The notes beneath the pieces are model-generated. The model was given only the letters and a program-made list of their open reading frames with translations. It did not search any database and was not told where the DNA came from. Shown piece by piece: positions 1 through 8,389 of a stretch of DNA of 29,972 bases. The DNA is taken from NCBI GenBank assembly GCA_964489555.1, contig CAZAZF010000019.1, forward strand, positions 1 through 29,972, written 5' to 3'. A program made the translations under genes and the position numbers. The DNA is from JAAZGD01 sp964489555. Lineage in GTDB: Bacteria > Bacillota > Clostridia > Peptostreptococcales > Anaerovoracaceae. Positions within the stretch are counted from its first letter, which is position 1. Each line of letters opens with the position of its first letter.

Positions 1-18
1 GGATCGCCAATATCATAT

Positions 19-95
19 GGTGGGCGTAGTCAAGTGGTTAAGACACAGGGTTGTGGCTCTGACATTCGTGGGTTCGAGTCCCATCGCCCACCCCA
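19..95 (+). tRNA. tRNA-His (GTG)
   Basis: The acceptor stem pairs 20-26 with 85-91. An extra G at 19 (the G-1 typical of tRNA-His) faces C92, and CCA is encoded at 93-95. The anticodon GTG is at 53-55 and the T-arm carries GGTTCGAGTC. The anticodon stem is unusual: the best pairing (46-50 with 57-61) leaves a 6-nt loop instead of 7. It is the first of three tRNA genes on this strand. Confidence 0.93.
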
Positions 96-134
96 TATGC
101 TTTTTCTCGGGAAGTCAAACCGAAAACGCCTTGT

Positions 135-209
135 TGGGGTATCGCCAAGCGGTAAGGCAACGGATTCTGATTCCGTCATTCGAAGGTTCGAATCCTTCTA
201 CCCTAGCCA
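135..209 (+). tRNA. tRNA-Gln (CTG)
   Basis: The acceptor stem TGGGGTA pairs with TACCCTA and is followed by discriminator G and an encoded CCA. The anticodon stem ACGGA/TCCGT closes the loop TTCTGAT, giving anticodon CTG, which reads CAG codons. The T-loop GGTTCGAATCC is canonical. It lies 39 nt after tRNA-His and is probably co-transcribed with it. Confidence 0.95.
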
Positions 210-242
210 AGTAAGGGTTTGCCGGATCCGTTCCGGCATTCT

Positions 243-317
<75 letters not shown>

Positions 318-351
318 AAAAAACCAGTACCTGAAAAGGTGCTGGTTTTTT
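318..351. terminator. Bidirectional terminator between tRNA cluster and 2-TM protein gene
   Basis: The hairpin AAACCAGTACCT / AGGTGCTGGTTT with a GAAA-type loop has an A tract before it and a T tract after it. It can therefore stop the plus-strand tRNA transcript and the long minus-strand operon that ends at 374. Confidence 0.9.
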
Positions 352-373
352 AATTCGCATTGCTTTGGTAAGC

Positions 374-616
374 CTAGGACAAAACTCTCCAGATCAAATA
401 GGAAATCACAAACAAAATCATTATAAAAACAAAGATTTCCAACAAGTGGGAACGAATGCTTTCCTTGAACCTTCGAACAAACTCTGTCATGCTGGAACCG
501 GAAGAATAAGAAACGGAAACAAAGATGTATAGAATCAATGCATACAATCCCAACACCACGATAACTAAGGCCACCCCTGTTACAAGGAAAGTACTCTTCA
601 AAACTGTCCAGAACAT
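374..616 (-). CDS. Small two-helix membrane protein, function unknown
   Basis: This 80-aa protein has two hydrophobic segments, about residues 9-36 and 59-78, joined by a short polar loop containing SYSSGSSMTEFVRRFKESIR. No family is recognised. The start at 616 has an AGAGGG ribosome site 6 nt upstream. The gene begins 18 nt after the homoserine-dehydrogenase-like gene and ends just before the shared terminator, so it is probably the last gene of that operon. Reality is supported by the ribosome site, the position and the clean membrane topology, not by homology. No catalytic motif is visible. Confidence 0.6.
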   Translation of the reverse strand: MFWTVLKSTFLVTGVALVIVVLGLYALILYIFVSVSYSSGSSMTEFVRRFKESIRSHLLEIFVFIMILFVISYLIWRVLS

Positions 617-634
617 TCCTAGCCCTCTTTTCTA

Positions 635-1684
635 TTAAAGCCACTCCCGTTCATCATCCAAAACACGAAGCAAATCACTGAACAACCCATATCCGGTCTG
701 CAAAATCTCAGGATTATGTTCCACAATGGATAATTTACCCATTAAGTCGGTTGAAATCGACACCATCGATGAGGTTCCATGGATACTGCCATAGATACTG
801 TCCTTTGGAACAAGAATCGGTTTTACCCTCCCTCGAACTTGCTTTCCCTCTCGCCATCCACTGCATATGAGCTTGAAAACTTGATTGTGTTTCTTCGCTT
901 CTCTTATTTGCTCCGGCGTAATTCCCAAAATTCCCTGCCGTTCTATTTGCAGAGGATTTATTTGGGCATCCATTAATACATTGAGCAAAGCCGATACTTT
1001 TGCGGCCGCATCCCACCCTTCCAAGTCCAAGGAAGAATCCTCTTCCATAAATCCTCGTGCTTTACCCTCTGCTAAAATTTCCTGATAGTTCTTCCCCGAC
1101 CCCAGTTCCTCTAAAACATAGTTGGTAGTGGAATTTAAAATACCTTCCACCTCCGTCACCTGACAAAAGGCCAGCGTTTTTTCAACTAGATTGAACACGG
1201 GCGTTCCGTCCATCACCGTGGTTTCGTAATAAAACCGGCAACCTTTTTCAACAGCCAGGTTCCTTAGCCTGGAAAAATCCCAAGCGATCGGTCCTTTGTT
1301 GGCTGTAATCACATCTTTACCGCGTAACAACGCTTTCTCCACATGTTGAATGGCTGGTTGTCCTGAAAAAATATCCAAGGGAGTCATCTCAAACAGTAAA
1401 TCGTAATCTGCCTTTTCCACCATTTCCATTGGAGACCATTCTGCCCCTTGATTGGGTAGCCCCTCGGGCCACCCTTTTGAGGTATAATCATACTCCAAAA
1501 GATCTGCCAATGAAATTCCTTCCGGCTGGTAAAGAGTTCTTCGAGACCGTGTGGAAATGCCCACTATCTGAACATCCATCCCTTTGGTTGACTCCAAAAC
1601 GCTTGCTTTATCCAACAGAAGTTGTGAAAAAGCGCGGGCCGCATTTCCAAAACCCAGAAAAGCCAGCCTACATTTCTTCGCCAT
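635..1684 (-). CDS. Homoserine dehydrogenase-like oxidoreductase, without ACT domain
   Basis: Homoserine dehydrogenases reduce aspartate semialdehyde to homoserine with NAD(P)H in the threonine/methionine branch. The 349-aa protein has an N-terminal dinucleotide site (FLGFGNAARAF, residues 9-19), the family motif ITANKGPIA with Lys130, and a catalytic-region motif DLEGWDAAAK with Asp225 and Lys229 matching the family's D-x-x-x-K. It lacks the C-terminal ACT regulatory domain found in many homologues. Its ATG shares one base (TAATG) with the stop of the upstream class V aminotransferase, so the two are probably translationally coupled. No thrB, thrC or aspartokinase is nearby. It could therefore act in a side pathway on a related semialdehyde rather than in bulk threonine synthesis. 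Confidence 0.85.
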   Translation of the reverse strand: MAKKCRLAFLGFGNAARAFSQLLLDKASVLESTKGMDVQIVGISTRSRRTLYQPEGISLADLLEYDYTSKGWPEGLPNQGAEWSPMEMVEKADYDLLFEMTPLDIFSGQPAIQHVEKALLRGKDVITANKGPIAWDFSRLRNLAVEKGCRFYYETTVMDGTPVFNLVEKTLAFCQVTEVEGILNSTTNYVLEELGSGKNYQEILAEGKARGFMEEDSSLDLEGWDAAAKVSALLNVLMDAQINPLQIERQGILGITPEQIREAKKHNQVFKLICSGWREGKQVRGRVKPILVPKDSIYGSIHGTSSMVSISTDLMGKLSIVEHNPEILQTGYGLFSDLLRVLDDEREWL

Positions 1685-2955
1685 TAGTCACCTCGAACAA
1701 AATCGCCAACTACTTGAACCACTCGATTTATTTCCTCCGGAATATTATAAGGAGCCAATCCGATTCGCAATAGCCCTCCGGTTTCGGTGAGATTCAGTAC
1801 ATTACGTATGGTTTCAATCGCATAATAATCTCCATCCCATACAAAAAGGCCCCGTTCCCCCATATATTCGGCCAGTTTCTGCATATGATATCCTTCAATT
1901 CGAAAGGATACGGTGGAAGTTCTGGGATGGCCCGCTCCCGGGCCATAGATTTTGAGACCTGGAATTTTGGGAAGCTCTTCTCTCATGACCTGAGCCAATT
2001 GCTCTTCATATAAATCAATGGCCAACATGCCGGCCACCACATTTCTTCTTCTTCCGGTAAGGCCTTCGATCTCCTCTGTAAAGTAAGAAGCATGACGTTC
2101 TCCGATGTCCGCAATGAACTCTACGGCTTCCACCGCTCCTGCGGTCAGCTCCATGGCTTGCGTGCCGGTTTCAAATTTGTGAGGAGTTTCTTCATTATCA
2201 TAGGCCATTACCCGCAAAGACCGAATACGTTCTCCCAAATCCTTTTGAATATACATCACCCCCAAGTGCGGGCCGAAAAATTTATAGGCAGAGCATAACA
2301 ATACATCGACTCCAATCTCTTTTACATCAATGGGCTTGTGGGGAGCATAATGAACCGCATCCACTACCACCACGGCCCCATACCCATGGGCTTCTTGGAT
2401 AACCTTCTTCACATCTGTGATGGTGCCGCAAGAATTGGCTGCCCAATTTACCGCAACAATTTTCGTTTTATCTGATAATTTAGACAGGTAATCATCGAAA
2501 TCCAGGGTAATGGTATCTGTGTGAATCTTTACACTTTTCACCACCATTCCAAAATCTTCCAAGGTACGCCATGGAGAACGATTTCCTTCGTGGTCGATGT
2601 CCGTGATGATAATTTCATCCCCGGGTTTCAAATCCCTTGCCAGCCCCATGGCCAGTTTGAAATTAATTGAAGTAGTATTTTCACCGAAAGCCACTTCTTC
2701 TTCCTGACAGCCGAAAAAATCTGCAAACACCTGCCTTGCATGCAAAAACATAGCATCACTTTCTCTGGAAGTAACATAAGAACCTCCTGCGTTGGCATTG
2801 TGATAATAAAGGTATTCTGCAATCTTATCTACCACCCTCTTGGGAACCTGCGTCCCTCCCGGTCCATCCAGAAAAGCAGCCGCATAGCCATTCACCGTTT
2901 TGGACATGGCGGGAAACTGTTCTCTTACATAATCCACATCAAATTTAAATTCCAT
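1684..2955 (-). CDS. Class V PLP-dependent aminotransferase, cysteine-desulfurase-like (VC1184-type)
   Basis: This 423-aa fold-type I PLP enzyme contains the PLP-contacting VVVVDAVHYAPH motif and the Schiff-base lysine Lys225 in CSAYKFFGPH. The FLDGPGGTQVP N-terminus resembles the SufS-like VC1184 subfamily, often named 'cysteine desulfurase family protein' but of unproven activity. I saw no SufU or IscU partner nearby, so a true desulfurase role is unproven. An in-frame ATG at 2973 overlaps the GGAGGG ribosome site, so I chose the ATG at 2955, 10 nt downstream of that site. It is coupled to the following homoserine-dehydrogenase-like gene by a one-base overlap, which suggests a shared substrate. 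Confidence 0.85.
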   Translation of the reverse strand: MEFKFDVDYVREQFPAMSKTVNGYAAAFLDGPGGTQVPKRVVDKIAEYLYYHNANAGGSYVTSRESDAMFLHARQVFADFFGCQEEEVAFGENTTSINFKLAMGLARDLKPGDEIIITDIDHEGNRSPWRTLEDFGMVVKSVKIHTDTITLDFDDYLSKLSDKTKIVAVNWAANSCGTITDVKKVIQEAHGYGAVVVVDAVHYAPHKPIDVKEIGVDVLLCSAYKFFGPHLGVMYIQKDLGERIRSLRVMAYDNEETPHKFETGTQAMELTAGAVEAVEFIADIGERHASYFTEEIEGLTGRRRNVVAGMLAIDLYEEQLAQVMREELPKIPGLKIYGPGAGHPRTSTVSFRIEGYHMQKLAEYMGERGLFVWDGDYYAIETIRNVLNLTETGGLLRIGLAPYNIPEEINRVVQVVGDFVRGD

Positions 2956-2984
2956 GATTTCTTGTCCCTCCATTTATTATTCCA

Positions 2985-4697
2985 CTACTTATTTTGATGC
3001 CTTTTTATTTTTTTCGTAGTGGTTTTGATAAATTCTTCTCTTCTTACCGAAAAATTCCGCACCCTCTTATATATTGGGAGTTTTTCGTTGATCTCTCCAA
3101 TGACTTTTTTAATGAGCGCATGAATTTGCCCTTCATCCAGGTTCTCACCAAATTCCTCATAAATCACATCATAGTCCGGCCTCACTTGAGCACTCACCAG
3201 GGTGTCTTCATTATTATCCAGCAATCCATGAACCAGGCTTTCCTGAATGTACTTATTGCGATTAATATAGTACTCCACTTCCTCAGGATAGATGTTTTTT
3301 CCCGTCTTGGTAACAATGACATTCTTCTTTCTGCCGGTAATATACAGCCAACCATTGTCATCCAAAAATCCCAGATCTCCCGTGTAAAACCACCCATCCT
3401 TCAGCACCTCTTCCGTTTTGTCCGGCAAGTTATAGTACCCCATCATCACATTGGGCCCGGCATAGAGAATTTCACCAATCTGATCATCGTCCTTATCAAC
3501 GATTTGAATGGCACCACTATGAACACATAAGCCCACGGACCCGGCTTTTTTATAGGTGTCGCTAAAATCAGGAGTTCCGCTAATCAGGGGAGAACATTCC
3601 GTCAAACCATATCCCTGCAACACTTTTAACCCCAGATCTTCAAATCCTCGAATTACATTTGGATCAATAGGCGCAGCTCCTGAGACAATCATGCGCAGAT
3701 TTCCACCAAATTTTTTATGGATGGCCTTAAATAGCTTTTGACTCATGTCCAAACCCATTCCCTTTAAACTCTTATTCCATTTAATGGCTTTTCGAAGTTT
3801 TTTGGCTTTTCCGGTTTTCTCAGCCTGCTTCCAAATCTTATCGTAAATGGATTCGAAAATCAAAGGCACGCCCACCAAAATAGATACTTTGGCTTCTTCC
3901 ATATTTTTAGCAATGTATTTCAAACCCTCGCAAATGGCAATGGAGCCTCCCGCGTACAAAATCATCCCTGTACCCATGGTGGATTCAAAGGTGTGGTGAA
4001 TTGGCAAAATGGAAAGTGTGCGATCTGTTTCCAGCACATTTACAATGCGACTGCCATCTAAAATATTAGAAACGATATTATGATGACAAAGCATAACTCC
4101 TTTGGCAACATCCGTAGTCCCCGATGTAAACAAAATCATTTTCATCTCATAGGAATCAACAGCGGTGTCTTGGAAGGAATGATCCCCGCCCTCTAAGAGT
4201 ACACATCCTTTTTCCAACCATTCCTTAAACGGGATGACTGCCCCTTCTTGATCCGGCTCCTTTTCATAAGCCTTCATCTGGATTTTATGCTTCACTGGAA
4301 ACTCTTGAAAATAACTGCTATAAGTATCCGTGAAAAACACCGCCTCACAAGCCGCTGTCTTCATCAGATTGTGAATTTCTACTTCATTGAGTTCTTTGTC
4401 TAATGGAACAGCCACGCCCACTCCATTGACAATGGCATAGTAGGCCACCAACCAAGAATAGCAGTTTTCACCGATGATGGCGATTTTAGCATCCTTCAAC
4501 CCCATAGCCAGCATCTGGGTACCCAGCGAATCAATGTCCTTTTGGAACTGATTATATGTAATTTCCCGATAATTTCCACCCTTTTCATCTTTAACCAAAA
4601 AAGCAGCATTTTCTCCAAAAAGGCGCACACTATCCTGCAGCATTTCCTTCAGATTAGCCATTTGTCTTACCGGGTATGTCTTATGATCTTTTTCCAT
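2985..4697 (-). CDS. AMP-dependent acyl-CoA synthetase family ligase (long-chain type)
   Basis: This 570-aa ANL-superfamily enzyme would adenylate a carboxylic acid with ATP and normally pass it to CoA. The AMP-binding loop FTSGTTDVAKG spans about residues 190-200, where the usual form is TSGTTGxPKG, so two positions are altered. Other family motifs are SGAAPI, QGYGLTECSP, WFYTGDLGFLD and GRKKNVIV, with a C-terminal KTTTKKIKR carrying the expected catalytic lysine. The architecture resembles long-chain fatty-acid-CoA ligases. The start at 4697 has AGAGGAG 7 nt upstream, overlapping the nadE stop codon. The substrate is not evident. No transporter or beta-oxidation gene lies nearby. Confidence 0.85.
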   Translation of the reverse strand: MEKDHKTYPVRQMANLKEMLQDSVRLFGENAAFLVKDEKGGNYREITYNQFQKDIDSLGTQMLAMGLKDAKIAIIGENCYSWLVAYYAIVNGVGVAVPLDKELNEVEIHNLMKTAACEAVFFTDTYSSYFQEFPVKHKIQMKAYEKEPDQEGAVIPFKEWLEKGCVLLEGGDHSFQDTAVDSYEMKMILFTSGTTDVAKGVMLCHHNIVSNILDGSRIVNVLETDRTLSILPIHHTFESTMGTGMILYAGGSIAICEGLKYIAKNMEEAKVSILVGVPLIFESIYDKIWKQAEKTGKAKKLRKAIKWNKSLKGMGLDMSQKLFKAIHKKFGGNLRMIVSGAAPIDPNVIRGFEDLGLKVLQGYGLTECSPLISGTPDFSDTYKKAGSVGLCVHSGAIQIVDKDDDQIGEILYAGPNVMMGYYNLPDKTEEVLKDGWFYTGDLGFLDDNGWLYITGRKKNVIVTKTGKNIYPEEVEYYINRNKYIQESLVHGLLDNNEDTLVSAQVRPDYDVIYEEFGENLDEGQIHALIKKVIGEINEKLPIYKRVRNFSVRREEFIKTTTKKIKRHQNK

Positions 4698-4709
4698 AAT
4701 GATTCTCCT

Positions 4710-5465
4710 CTAATCTTGTCTTGTCCCCGGATAATTGACCGCCGGGTTCCTTTTATGAGCTGTTCGCCAGTGATGGCCCTTAATAATATCCACTTCGTCC
4801 GGATGCCCTTCTCCCGTTTTCATATATCGATCAATGGCCTCATAGGTTACCCCCATCTCCACTTCGTCCGTCTGCCCTTCATAAAGCCCTGCAGAAGGAG
4901 CTTTGCTGATGATGGAAGCGGGTGCCTTTAGGTATTCTAAAAAAGGATAAATTTCCGATGCAGTAAGGTCGCTAATGGGGTTGAAGTCATATGCGCCATC
5001 TCCCCACTTGGTAAAATATCCGGTGTATCTCTCACTGGCGTTTCCCGTTCCCGCTACCAATCGGCCTTCCGACTGGCCGATTAAGTACAGGGTAGTCATC
5101 CGCAACCGGGGAGCAATGTTGGCAATAGCACTCTCGGTGCATGCTGCCGCTTGACTGGCAGCCTCCAGTACTACTTGCTTGGCAAGCGTCAAATCAACCT
5201 CACGGCTCTCAATTTGGAAATTCGCCGCCAAAGCTTTTCCATCCTCCAGATCCTCTCTGAAATTTCTTTGGGACTGGCACGGCATGATGATTCCCACCGT
5301 ATTCGTGCAAGCCATTTTACACAAAATCCCTACCAAAGCGCTGTCTTTGCCACCACTGTTGCCAAAAATAATTCCTTTGGCCCCACTTTCTTTAAGTATC
5401 TCTTTGATAAAAGCCACTCTTTTTTCTACTTCCTGCTGATAATTCAAAACCGCATCTTCTCTCAT
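4710..5465 (-). CDS. nadE: NAD+ synthetase, ammonia-dependent
   Basis: NadE amidates nicotinic acid adenine dinucleotide to NAD+ using ATP and ammonia. The 251-aa protein has the ATP-pyrophosphatase P-loop SGGKDS (residues 37-42), the family segment LVAGTGNASERYTGYFTKWGDGAYDFNPI and a C-terminal HHWRTAHKRNPA. No glutaminase (nitrilase) domain is present, so it should use free ammonia. It starts 20 nt after the GlgA-amylase fusion with no terminator between, and its stop overlaps the ribosome site of the AMP ligase. A weak AAAGGA site lies about 12 nt before the ATG. Confidence 0.95.
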   Translation of the reverse strand: MREDAVLNYQQEVEKRVAFIKEILKESGAKGIIFGNSGGKDSALVGILCKMACTNTVGIIMPCQSQRNFREDLEDGKALAANFQIESREVDLTLAKQVVLEAASQAAACTESAIANIAPRLRMTTLYLIGQSEGRLVAGTGNASERYTGYFTKWGDGAYDFNPISDLTASEIYPFLEYLKAPASIISKAPSAGLYEGQTDEVEMGVTYEAIDRYMKTGEGHPDEVDIIKGHHWRTAHKRNPAVNYPGTRQD

Positions 5466-5485
5466 CTTAAAATCTTGTCCTTTCT

Positions 5486-8383
5486 TTATAGACTATAATA
5501 AAAAACCAGCCCGCCATACTGTTTGAATCGATAAAGCCCTTCCCCGGCTTTCTCCACAAGAAACTCCAATTTTTTTCCCGGCTCCACAGTTCTACTCAAT
5601 AAAAGCTCCCTCTCTTCCCCTGCATTGACAAGCACCAAAAGCTCTCGCTTTTCATCTCTTCGCAAAAAACCGAAAAGGCCGGCTTCTCCTATATATGGAG
5701 CATACTCCAAGCTTCCAATGTTTTCAATACTTCCTCTAAACTCTAAAACCTTTCGGTACCTTTCATGAATTTCTTTGTCTTTTTTCGCTTCTACAAAGCA
5801 CATTCGATTATAGGGTTCTTTTCCACCCATATACCCCAACTCGTCCCCATAATATATGCAAGGAATTCCAGGCATAAATGCCCAGACCAACAATGCAACC
5901 ATGTGTCTGGATCTGGTTTCTTCGTCCCCAAAGCTACCTTCTCCCAAAGCCGTCATGATTCGAGGAGTGTCATGGGTGCTGAGAATATTCATCAGATTTC
6001 CGAAGGCATTTCTGGGATAGTTCTCCCAAAGCTTGTTAACACACTTCGCCATGATTTCTCCACTATGGCTTTTCGTCAGGTATTCCACCAACCCATCCTT
6101 CAACGGGTAATTCATTACGGAATCCAATTGGTTTCCTTTAAAATACCGGCGCTTCACTCCATAAGCCACTTTGTTGGAAGCATCTTCCCAAACTTCCCCC
6201 ACAATACAACCATCTTCTTTTTCCTCCCGGACGGTTTTTGCCACCACATCCAGGAATTCATCTGGCAGTTCATCCGCCACATCCAGTCGAAATCCGGAAG
6301 CACCGGCACGCATCCATGTTCGGATTACCGAATGAGGACCGGATGCGATAAATTCCATATAGCCAGGGTCTGTTTCCTTTACAGCAGGCAGTGTTGGAAT
6401 TCCCCACCAACAGGCGTATTCATCCGGGTGGTTTTTAAAATCGTACCAAGAATAGTAAGGAGACTCCTTGCTTTGATAGGCTCCCAATTCTGGATATCTT
6501 CCCTCTTTGTTAAAGTATCGGCTATCGCTGCCTGTATGATTGAAAACCCCGTCCAGAACGATTTTGATACCCCGGGTTGTGGCCTCCTCCGCCAAAAGCA
6601 GGAAATCTTCTTTGGTTCCTAAAAGAGGATCGATGGCCATATAATCTGCTGTGTCATATCGATGATTGGAATAAGCTTCAAAAATGGGGTTTAGGTAAAT
6701 CACCGTCACACCCAGTTCTTTTAGGTAATCCAATTTTTCCACAATACCCAATAAGTTTCCCCCAAAAAACTCTTTGTTCCAACGGCCATCCTCAAAAGCA
6801 CCCTCATGAGGCAAGCCTCCCCAATCTTCGCGAAGAATATATTCTTTATTCATGGCCGGCAAGGGCACTTGCAAATTCCGGCAAAATCGATCCGGAAAAA
6901 TTTGATACATCACCCCTTCTCTCATCCATAGGGACACCCTATCTTTGATTTCTTTTTTTTCCTGCATCGTCTTAATGTATAGTTGAAAGTAAGCGACAGC
7001 TCCTTTCGCCCAAGAAAAATCCCACGCCATGCCTTGTTGTTGCAGCTTTCGAAAAGAGTCTTTTTTTGTGTACAAGGAAAGAGCTTCTTTCACCGAGTCA
7101 ATCATGGATTCTTTTGTTTTTTCATGAAAAAGAAATCCGTTGCCCTTGTTTCCTATTGAATCAAAAGCCTGAATGCTGTCTGCCAGTCCTCCTGTCTTGC
7201 GAACGATAGGCGGCGTGCCATAATGGGCTGCAATCATCTGTGCCAGACCGCAAGGTTCACTAATGGACGGCATAAGAAAAAGGTCTGCCCCACTGTATAT
7301 TTTTTGAGCCAAAACTTCATCGAAAGCAAGCTGAACGGAGAAGCTTCCCTTATAGGCTTTCTGCTTTTCTGTGAAGAAATTTTCCATTTCCGGGTTGCCG
7401 GAGCCTAAAAGAACAAACTGGATTCCCAAGGACATCAGTTCATCCAATCCCTCCATTACCAAAGAAATTCCTTTGTGATGATCCAATCGGCTTACCATCC
7501 CCAACAAGGGGATGGTCGGATTTTCCGAAAGTCCCACCTCGCTTTGAAGTTGTTGCTTACATTTGATTTTCCCTTCAAGACAATGACTATCATAAGGAGT
7601 ATTTATCTTCCAATCTGCAGCGGGATTGAACCGTTGGTAATCAATACCATTCAAAACGCCGGAAAGTTTAGCGGACTCCTGCCGAATGACTTTCTCCAGC
7701 CCCATTCCATATTCTTCGGTTTGGATTTCCTGAGCATAGGTTGGACTAACTGTAGTCAATCCATCACAAGCAAGAATTCCGCCCTTCATCAGGTTTACTT
7801 GATTTTCATGCATTAGAAGAATGCTGCCTTCTTTCTCTAATTCCAATACATCGGTCAAAAAAGAAGGGGAACATATTCCTTGGTAATTGATATTATGTAT
7901 AGTAAATATGGTCTTGATGTGAGAATATCCTCCCCTATCACCATATTTTGTTTTAAGAAAAACAGCTACCAATGCGGTTTGCCAATCCGACAAGTGAATC
8001 AAATCCGGGGAAAAATCCGTGTGATTAAGAAACTCTAAAACTGCCAGGCTAAAGAACGCAAACCGCTCCCCATCATCGCCGTATCCATAGAGATTTTCCC
8101 TGTCAAAATAGTCTTCACCCTCAATAAACCAGTAGTCCATCCCCTGATGAATCAAATGATAAACATTGCAATCTCGCTGTCTCCATCCCAGAGAAATCTT
8201 GTAGTGAGCCGCCAGGTCCATTTGCTGGCCATAGGATTCTTTGATGGTTCGATAATAAGGCAAAATCACCTTTACTTCAACCTGTTGCTCTTTTAATGCT
8301 CTGGGCAACGCTTCCGCCACATCTCCCAAGCCTCCTGATTTTGCAAAAGGGGCCCCTTCCGGGCTCACAAAAAGTACCTTCAT
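5486..8383 (-). CDS. glgA: Glycogen synthase fused to a GH13 alpha-amylase-family domain
   Basis: This 965-aa protein joins two complete enzymes. Residues 1 to about 475 are a GT5 glycogen synthase, with the N-terminal MKVLFVSPEGAPFAKSGGLGDV ADP-glucose site, the WQTALVAVFLK segment and the C-terminal acidic motif around Glu376 (PSISEPCGLAQM). Residues about 485-965 are a GH13 domain with the four conserved regions: DGVFNHTG, GFRLDVADE (nucleophile Asp701), IVGEVWED (acid/base Glu730) and LSTHDTPR (Asp805). It most resembles neopullulanase or maltodextrin glucosidase-type enzymes. The joint (about 475-487, QEKKEIKDRVSLW) is short and charged. The GTG at 8389 is possible, but the ATG at 8383 gives the canonical GlgA N-terminus and has AGGTG just upstream. 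The gene abuts glgD. Confidence 0.93.
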   Translation of the reverse strand: MKVLFVSPEGAPFAKSGGLGDVAEALPRALKEQQVEVKVILPYYRTIKESYGQQMDLAAHYKISLGWRQRDCNVYHLIHQGMDYWFIEGEDYFDRENLYGYGDDGERFAFFSLAVLEFLNHTDFSPDLIHLSDWQTALVAVFLKTKYGDRGGYSHIKTIFTIHNINYQGICSPSFLTDVLELEKEGSILLMHENQVNLMKGGILACDGLTTVSPTYAQEIQTEEYGMGLEKVIRQESAKLSGVLNGIDYQRFNPAADWKINTPYDSHCLEGKIKCKQQLQSEVGLSENPTIPLLGMVSRLDHHKGISLVMEGLDELMSLGIQFVLLGSGNPEMENFFTEKQKAYKGSFSVQLAFDEVLAQKIYSGADLFLMPSISEPCGLAQMIAAHYGTPPIVRKTGGLADSIQAFDSIGNKGNGFLFHEKTKESMIDSVKEALSLYTKKDSFRKLQQQGMAWDFSWAKGAVAYFQLYIKTMQEKKEIKDRVSLWMREGVMYQIFPDRFCRNLQVPLPAMNKEYILREDWGGLPHEGAFEDGRWNKEFFGGNLLGIVEKLDYLKELGVTVIYLNPIFEAYSNHRYDTADYMAIDPLLGTKEDFLLLAEEATTRGIKIVLDGVFNHTGSDSRYFNKEGRYPELGAYQSKESPYYSWYDFKNHPDEYACWWGIPTLPAVKETDPGYMEFIASGPHSVIRTWMRAGASGFRLDVADELPDEFLDVVAKTVREEKEDGCIVGEVWEDASNKVAYGVKRRYFKGNQLDSVMNYPLKDGLVEYLTKSHSGEIMAKCVNKLWENYPRNAFGNLMNILSTHDTPRIMTALGEGSFGDEETRSRHMVALLVWAFMPGIPCIYYGDELGYMGGKEPYNRMCFVEAKKDKEIHERYRKVLEFRGSIENIGSLEYAPYIGEAGLFGFLRRDEKRELLVLVNAGEERELLLSRTVEPGKKLEFLVEKAGEGLYRFKQYGGLVFYYSL

Positions 8384-8389
8384 AATCAC

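Noticed and set aside
2994..3530. 178-codon plus-strand reading frame opposite the AMP ligase
   Set aside because: It is a shadow frame; the minus strand carries the conserved ANL motifs.
5765..6622. 285-codon plus-strand reading frame opposite the amylase domain
   Set aside because: It is antisense to well-conserved GH13 coding sequence, has no recognisable domain and no ribosome site.
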